A stretch of DNA of 64,000 nt from Burkholderia sp. Ax-1724 (lineage in GTDB: Bacteria; Pseudomonadota; Gammaproteobacteria; Burkholderiales; Burkholderiaceae). The DNA is taken from contig NZ_VWWL01000003.1 of NCBI RefSeq assembly GCF_011752995.1, forward strand, positions 310,001 through 374,000, written 5' to 3'. The position numbers and the translations under genes were made by a program. Below are positions 60,417-64,000 of the stretch, piece by piece. How positions within the stretch are numbered: position 1 is the first letter of the stretch; every line of letters starts with the position of its first letter. A model generated the notes under the pieces. That model saw nothing but the letters and a program-made list of their open reading frames with translations, did not search any database and was not told the DNA's origin.

Positions 60417-60503
60417 GCCCAGGTGGCGGAATTGGTAGACGCACTAGGTTCAGGTCCTAGCGGTGGCAACACCGTGGAGGTTCGAGTCCTCTCCTGGGCA
60501 CCA
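60417..60503 (+). tRNA. tRNA-Leu (CAG), copy 2
   Basis: 87 nt, same anticodon and near-identical to copy 1 (A-to-G in the D-arm, T-to-C in the variable arm), with encoded CCA. An integrase gene starts 159 bp downstream, so its 3' end is a likely attachment site. Confidence 0.97.
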
Positions 60504-60537
60504 ACGGTTGTTCCGGCGTAAGCCGCAGTAGTTCGAG

Positions 60538-60572
60538 AAACCCCGTAAGATCAAAGTCTTACGGGGTTTTTT
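60538..60572 (+). terminator. Terminator after tRNA-Leu copy 2
   Basis: Stem AAACCCCGTAAGA/TCTTACGGGGTTT (13 bp), loop TCAAAG, then a T run. Confidence 0.92.
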
Positions 60573-60662
60573 GTTTCCGTGGACAGCCGTCATATACCGG
60601 TGGCATCGGCGATTTTTGCGTACACTCTTTCTTGCGTATACACGGAATCGAGGTACCGAGCG

Positions 60663-61889
60663 ATGCCCAAACACGCCGAACCGAAGTCCGAAGTAGTGTT
60701 TCGCGTCGCCAAACCGCGCGAACGCCCTTACCTGCTCTCGGACGGTAACGGGCTTGCCCCGCGCATCTGGCCGGACGGAAGCAAAACGTGGCTGCTCCGT
60801 TATCGTCGCCCGAGTACGGGAAAGGAGAACTTTCTCAGTCTTGGTCCCTATCCCGAAGTTACACTCGTCGACGCGCGCAAGTCAGCTGCGATTACGCGTA
60901 GTCTCGTGCGTGATGGTACTGATCCGGTCGAGCATCGCAGAGCCGAGGCCGCTGCACGCAAACGCATCGCTGAAGGAGCGTTCGGTCTCGTCGCGGAGAA
61001 TTGGCTCGCGTTCAAGCGCAAGGAGTGGGCCGACGAGACTTACCGCAAAGCGGAGTTCGTAGTTCGGCAATACCTGATCCCGCCATTACGCAGCAAGCCC
61101 ATTTCGACGCTCGCGACGTCGGAAGTCAAACCGGTGTTGGAAGCAATAGCGGCGCATGCCCCCAATCTCGCAACGAAGGCTCGCCAATACGTCGGCGGCA
61201 TCGTGACGTATGCGATCCACCATAGCCTGCGAGACGACGGTGTTCCGTTGTCGCTGCGCGGCGTCATCCCGCGACACGAGAAAGGCCACATCCCGGCGAT
61301 TACGAAACCCACCGAGATCGCCTCGCTAGTGCAAGCCATCAATACCTACAAGTCGCCGATTACCAGGGCCGCACTGAAACTGACCATGCTCACGAGCTTA
61401 CGCCCCGGCGTGGTCGCATCTGCACCGTGGGACGAAATTGACCTGAAAGCGGGCGAATGGCATGTTCTGGCCGTGCGGATGAAGATGCGCCACGACCATA
61501 TTGTGCCTCTACCCAAGCAAGCGGTTGCGTTGCTCGGCGAATTGCAGTCGCTTACAGGCCGCGGACACTATGTGTTTCCGTCTCCGGCTCGTCAGAAGAC
61601 TCCGCATTTACATCGCGACGCGTTAAGCAAGGCCCTGCGCGAGATGGGTTTCCAGGGAAAACACGCTACTCATGGGTTCCGCGGCATGCTGCGGACCGTT
61701 GGCCGGGAGCAACTCGGCATCGACATCGATGTTCTCGAAGCGCAACTCGCACACGCGAAACGAGGCGACGTGCAGAAGGCCTATGACAGGACAACTTTCG
61801 ACGACAATCGTCGCCGCGTGATGCAGGAGTGGGCGGACTATATCGACGGGCTATGCAGAACAACGCCAGCCGGTGGCGCAGTCGATTGA
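60663..61889 (+). CDS. Tyrosine-type site-specific integrase (P4-like)
   Basis: Island/prophage integrase. The product is 408 aa: N-terminal Arm DNA-binding (DUF4102-like) domain (RPYLLSDGNGLAPRIWPDGS), core-binding domain about residues 105-185, catalytic domain with Arg in LTSLRPGVVASAPW, Lys in RMKMRHDHIVPL, the H-x-x-R box THGFRGMLRT, second His in LAHAKRGDV and nucleophile Tyr in KAYDRTTF. All catalytic residues are visible, so the enzyme looks intact. Placement directly downstream of tRNA-Leu is typical. GC content is lower than in core genes, indicating transfer. Confidence 0.93.
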   Translation: MPKHAEPKSEVVFRVAKPRERPYLLSDGNGLAPRIWPDGSKTWLLRYRRPSTGKENFLSLGPYPEVTLVDARKSAAITRSLVRDGTDPVEHRRAEAAARKRIAEGAFGLVAENWLAFKRKEWADETYRKAEFVVRQYLIPPLRSKPISTLATSEVKPVLEAIAAHAPNLATKARQYVGGIVTYAIHHSLRDDGVPLSLRGVIPRHEKGHIPAITKPTEIASLVQAINTYKSPITRAALKLTMLTSLRPGVVASAPWDEIDLKAGEWHVLAVRMKMRHDHIVPLPKQAVALLGELQSLTGRGHYVFPSPARQKTPHLHRDALSKALREMGFQGKHATHGFRGMLRTVGREQLGIDIDVLEAQLAHAKRGDVQKAYDRTTFDDNRRRVMQEWADYIDGLCRTTPAGGAVD

Positions 61890-62103
61890 AACTGCTGTTC
61901 CGTCACCCTCCAGATTTGTCCTCCCTGCCCCCGCTTGCCGTAAAACTACTCAACCCGACACGGCCCTCCGCTACGTTTGCCACGATCCGGTGCCACATGC
62001 ATCAGTGACTTGCCCTTCTGCACGACTAACCGATTCACATCCGCGCGATTTGCACCAGATCCCTGCCGTGCGAGCGGCTCCTGAACGTCGCCGATAGCGC
62101 GAT
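61890..62103. other. Spacer between integrase and catabolic cluster
   Basis: 214 bp between convergent genes; nothing recognised. Confidence 0.45.
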
Positions 62104-63036
62104 CTAGAACCGAACGTTGTCCGAGCCTTTGAGCCCCAGCATCGCCCGCGCTTCGTCCGGCGTTGCCACATCGAGCGCAAGCCCTGCCAAAATCTTGCAC
62201 ACCTGCTCAACCTGAGAAGCGTTGCTTTTCGCGAGTTCGCCGGGGGCGATCCAAAGCGAGTCCTCAAGCCCCACGCGCACGCAGGATGCCTGAGCCGCGC
62301 CGATCGCGGCGAGGCGCATCTGGTTGCGTCCCGCACCGAGAATGGACCATACGTAGTCGGCGCCAAACAGCCGGTCGGCCGTCCGCTTCATATGCGCAAG
62401 GTCTTCGGGATGCGAGCCGATCCCGCCAAGCAGCCCGAAAACGCTCTGCACGAAGAATGGCGGTTTGACGAGCCCGCGATCGACGAAATGCGCGAGATTG
62501 TAGAGGTGCGATGTGTCATAGCACTCGAACTCGAAACGCGTACCCTGCGCACTGCATGAGGTGAGAACCGTTTCGATATCGGCGAACGTGTTGCGAAAGA
62601 CCAGATCGCGGCTTTTCTCGAGATGCTCGCGCTCCCATGCGTGATCGAATTGCGCATATCGGTCCAGCATCGGATACAGCCCGAAATTCATCGACCCCAT
62701 GTTCAGCGAGGCCAGTTCCGGCGCGAAGTGCAGCGCTGGCCTCAGGCGCTCCTGCACGCTCATGTGCGGACTGCCGCCGGTCGTAATGTTGACGACCACG
62801 TTGGAGCGTCGCCGGATCTCGCCCAGAAACGCACCGAATGCTTCAGGGTCCTGAGTCGGCCGCCCGTCGGCGGGGTTCCTTGCATGAAGGTGGACGATCG
62901 ATGCGCCCGCTTCGGCAGCGTCCACCGCCGCCTGCGCGATCTGCTCAGCAGTAACGGGCAGATACGGCGACATCGTGGGCGTATGAATGGATCCCGTGAC
63001 CGCGCAGGTAATGATGACCTTCCTTGAATGATTCAT
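62104..63036 (-). CDS. BKACE family beta-keto acid cleavage enzyme (DUF849)
   Basis: Zn-dependent TIM-barrel enzyme that condenses a beta-keto acid with acetyl-CoA to give acetoacetate and a CoA ester; the founding member acts on 3-keto-5-aminohexanoate. The product is 310 aa. Motifs: KVIITCAVTGSIHTPTMSPY, Zn-ligand pair in IVHLHARNPADG, TTGGSPHMSVQERLRPA and FGLLGGIGSHPEDLAHMK. The substrate cannot be read from sequence. Same strand as the CMD-family and SDR genes upstream, probably one catabolic operon. Confidence 0.9.
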   Translation of the reverse strand: MNHSRKVIITCAVTGSIHTPTMSPYLPVTAEQIAQAAVDAAEAGASIVHLHARNPADGRPTQDPEAFGAFLGEIRRRSNVVVNITTGGSPHMSVQERLRPALHFAPELASLNMGSMNFGLYPMLDRYAQFDHAWEREHLEKSRDLVFRNTFADIETVLTSCSAQGTRFEFECYDTSHLYNLAHFVDRGLVKPPFFVQSVFGLLGGIGSHPEDLAHMKRTADRLFGADYVWSILGAGRNQMRLAAIGAAQASCVRVGLEDSLWIAPGELAKSNASQVEQVCKILAGLALDVATPDEARAMLGLKGSDNVRF

Positions 63037-63090
63037 GGATGTTCTTCCAGACAGTTTCGTCGTAAAGCGATATCGATGCGCGCGAGCACG

Positions 63091-63606
63091 CTAATCGTCG
63101 TGATCCACATGGAGCGCTTCGAGAAACCTCGACACCAGGTTGTATGCTCCGACCGTCGCGGTCACTTCGACAAGTTCCCGATCATCAAAGTGACGCCGTA
63201 CAGCCGCGAAGATGTCGTCCGGCACGTGCACGTTTTTCGTCATCGAGTCGCAGTAGGCGAGCACCGCCCGGTCGCGGTCGTCGAATCCGTTCAGACGGCC
63301 CATTCGCAACGCGTCGATTTCTTCCTCGCTCACGCCAACGGACAGCGCAATAGGACGATGCTGCTGGAATTCGTAGTCGGCGTCGTTGATGACCGCGATA
63401 CGCATGATGATCATCTCGCGTACCCGCGCGGGCAGCAAAGAACGTTGGCGAATCGCGGTCAGGAACGAGAGCCAGCCCTCACAAACGGGCGGGCTGTGCA
63501 GCAGCATGGAATAGAGATTGAGCATCCGGCCGCGCTCGGCGACGATGCGATCGACCAGCGGCGCGATTTCACCGGCGCTGAGATCGGGATAGGGAATGCG
63601 TGCCAT
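63091..63606 (-). CDS. Carboxymuconolactone decarboxylase (CMD) family protein
   Basis: The product is 171 aa, helical, starting MARIPYPDLSAGEIAPLVDR, with the CMD core LPARVREMIIMRIAVINDAD then YEFQQHRPIALSVGVSEEEI. The AhpD Cys-x-x-Cys pair is absent, and E..H residues sit at that position, as in decarboxylase-like members. GGAG precedes the ATG at 63606. Lies 54 bp upstream of the BKACE gene and 55 bp downstream of the SDR gene; a role in the same catabolic route is inference. Confidence 0.87.
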   Translation of the reverse strand: MARIPYPDLSAGEIAPLVDRIVAERGRMLNLYSMLLHSPPVCEGWLSFLTAIRQRSLLPARVREMIIMRIAVINDADYEFQQHRPIALSVGVSEEEIDALRMGRLNGFDDRDRAVLAYCDSMTKNVHVPDDIFAAVRRHFDDRELVEVTATVGAYNLVSRFLEALHVDHDD

Positions 63607-63661
63607 GGAAACTCCGTATTGAGTTGCAGAAAGGGGCGAAATGCGCAAGCGCCGTTTCGCG

Positions 63662-64000
63662 TCAGTCGCAGCGCGCGCTCATGCCGCCGTCTACGACGAT
63701 TTCGGTGCCCGTGATGAAACGGGCCTCGTCCGACGCGAGAAACAGCGCGGCGTTGGCCGTGTCCCGGCCATCGCCCATGAATGGCATCGGGATGCGTGCC
63801 TTACGCTTGCTCAGCAGCAATTCAACATCGCCGCCGGTCTGGTTGCGGGCGACCGTCGTGTCGACCAGCGGCGTATGCAGCAGCCCTGGCACCACCGAGT
63901 TCACGCGGATATTTTTTTGCGCGTACTCGACCGCCACGACACGCGTCATCTGGATCACGCCGGCTTTGGCTGCCGCATAACCGACCTGCGCAGCGCCCGT
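63662..64000 (-). CDS. Short-chain dehydrogenase/reductase, C-terminal part
   Basis: 113 codons from the right window edge to the stop at 63662; the N-terminal NAD-binding half is outside. Visible: catalytic Y-x-x-x-K in GYAAAKAGV, then IRVNSVVPGLLHTP, DTANAALFLASDEARFITGT and the C-terminal EIVVDGGMSARCD typical of classical FabG-like SDRs. First known gene of the minus-strand catabolic cluster. Confidence 0.9.
   Translation of the reverse strand, partial: TGAAQVGYAAAKAGVIQMTRVVAVEYAQKNIRVNSVVPGLLHTPLVDTTVARNQTGGDVELLLSKRKARIPMPFMGDGRDTANAALFLASDEARFITGTEIVVDGGMSARCD

Overview
This is a GC-rich, gene-dense chromosomal window from a betaproteobacterium, most likely Burkholderia/Paraburkholderia (Burkholderiaceae). 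The support is the layout and protein character of its core loci: gcl-hyi-glxR, cysB with sbp-cysTWA, lexA with twin SOS boxes, aat-bpt-pyrD, rnr-rlmB and rpiA. The genus was judged by reading proteins by eye; no database search was possible.

Layout. 1-4318: a truncated LysR regulator divergent from the glyoxylate assimilation operon gcl-hyi-glxR. 4319-11507: asparaginase, then the sulfate regulon (cysB, cysA, cysW, cysT, sbp) on the minus strand. 11778-13661: lexA with two abutting SOS boxes, a small unknown gene and a DUF2939 gene. 13966-25059: universal stress protein, NodI/NodJ-type ABC exporter, M20 peptidase, Tas-like reductase, TPR-sulfotransferase, a small lipoprotein, dusA and tRNA-His. 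25426-34831: small unknown proteins, a second sulfur locus (ssuD-ssuC-ssuB plus a molbindin), an enoyl-CoA hydratase-family protein, an SMR transporter and a UPF0303 protein. 35059-37885: initiator tRNA followed by a decayed island scar (TpsA/FhaB-type leader fragment, zinc-ribbon fragment, truncated IS5-family element, integrase fragment). 37886-43098: NUDIX hydrolase, the two N-end-rule aminoacyl transferases (aat, bpt), pyrD and a cystine-type uptake pair. 43202-51267: an oxidoreductase/GntR pair, an acetyltransferase, a DUF1839 protein, a Crp/Fnr regulator and a sugar-phosphate transferase. 51611-56240: accessory stretch with an orphan HigA next to a decayed HigB, rpiA, and an AT-rich polymorphic-toxin module. 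56261-60503: rlmB, rnr and two tRNA-Leu genes. 60663-64000: a tyrosine integrase beside tRNA-Leu, then a catabolic cluster (BKACE, CMD-family protein, SDR) running off the right edge.

The most interesting region is 53938-56240. An RNase A-like (CdiA-CT type) toxin gene appears disabled twice: by a frameshift near its 5' end, and by an amber codon just before the predicted catalytic Thr-x-Tyr. Reading through the amber gives nine more residues and a stop exactly abutting the immunity gene. Two tandem CdiI-like immunity paralogs and a third unknown acidic ORF follow, and the added genes lie between two copies of a hairpin repeat. This looks like an immunity cassette outliving its toxin. Other leads are a perfect 30-bp copy of the tRNA-His anticodon region at 4710-4739, the HigB remnant, and the two tRNA-associated islands (fMet scar, tRNA-Leu integrase).

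Sulfur acquisition is the main metabolic theme: sulfate uptake and its regulator, alkanesulfonate uptake and desulfonation, and a cystine-type transporter are all present.
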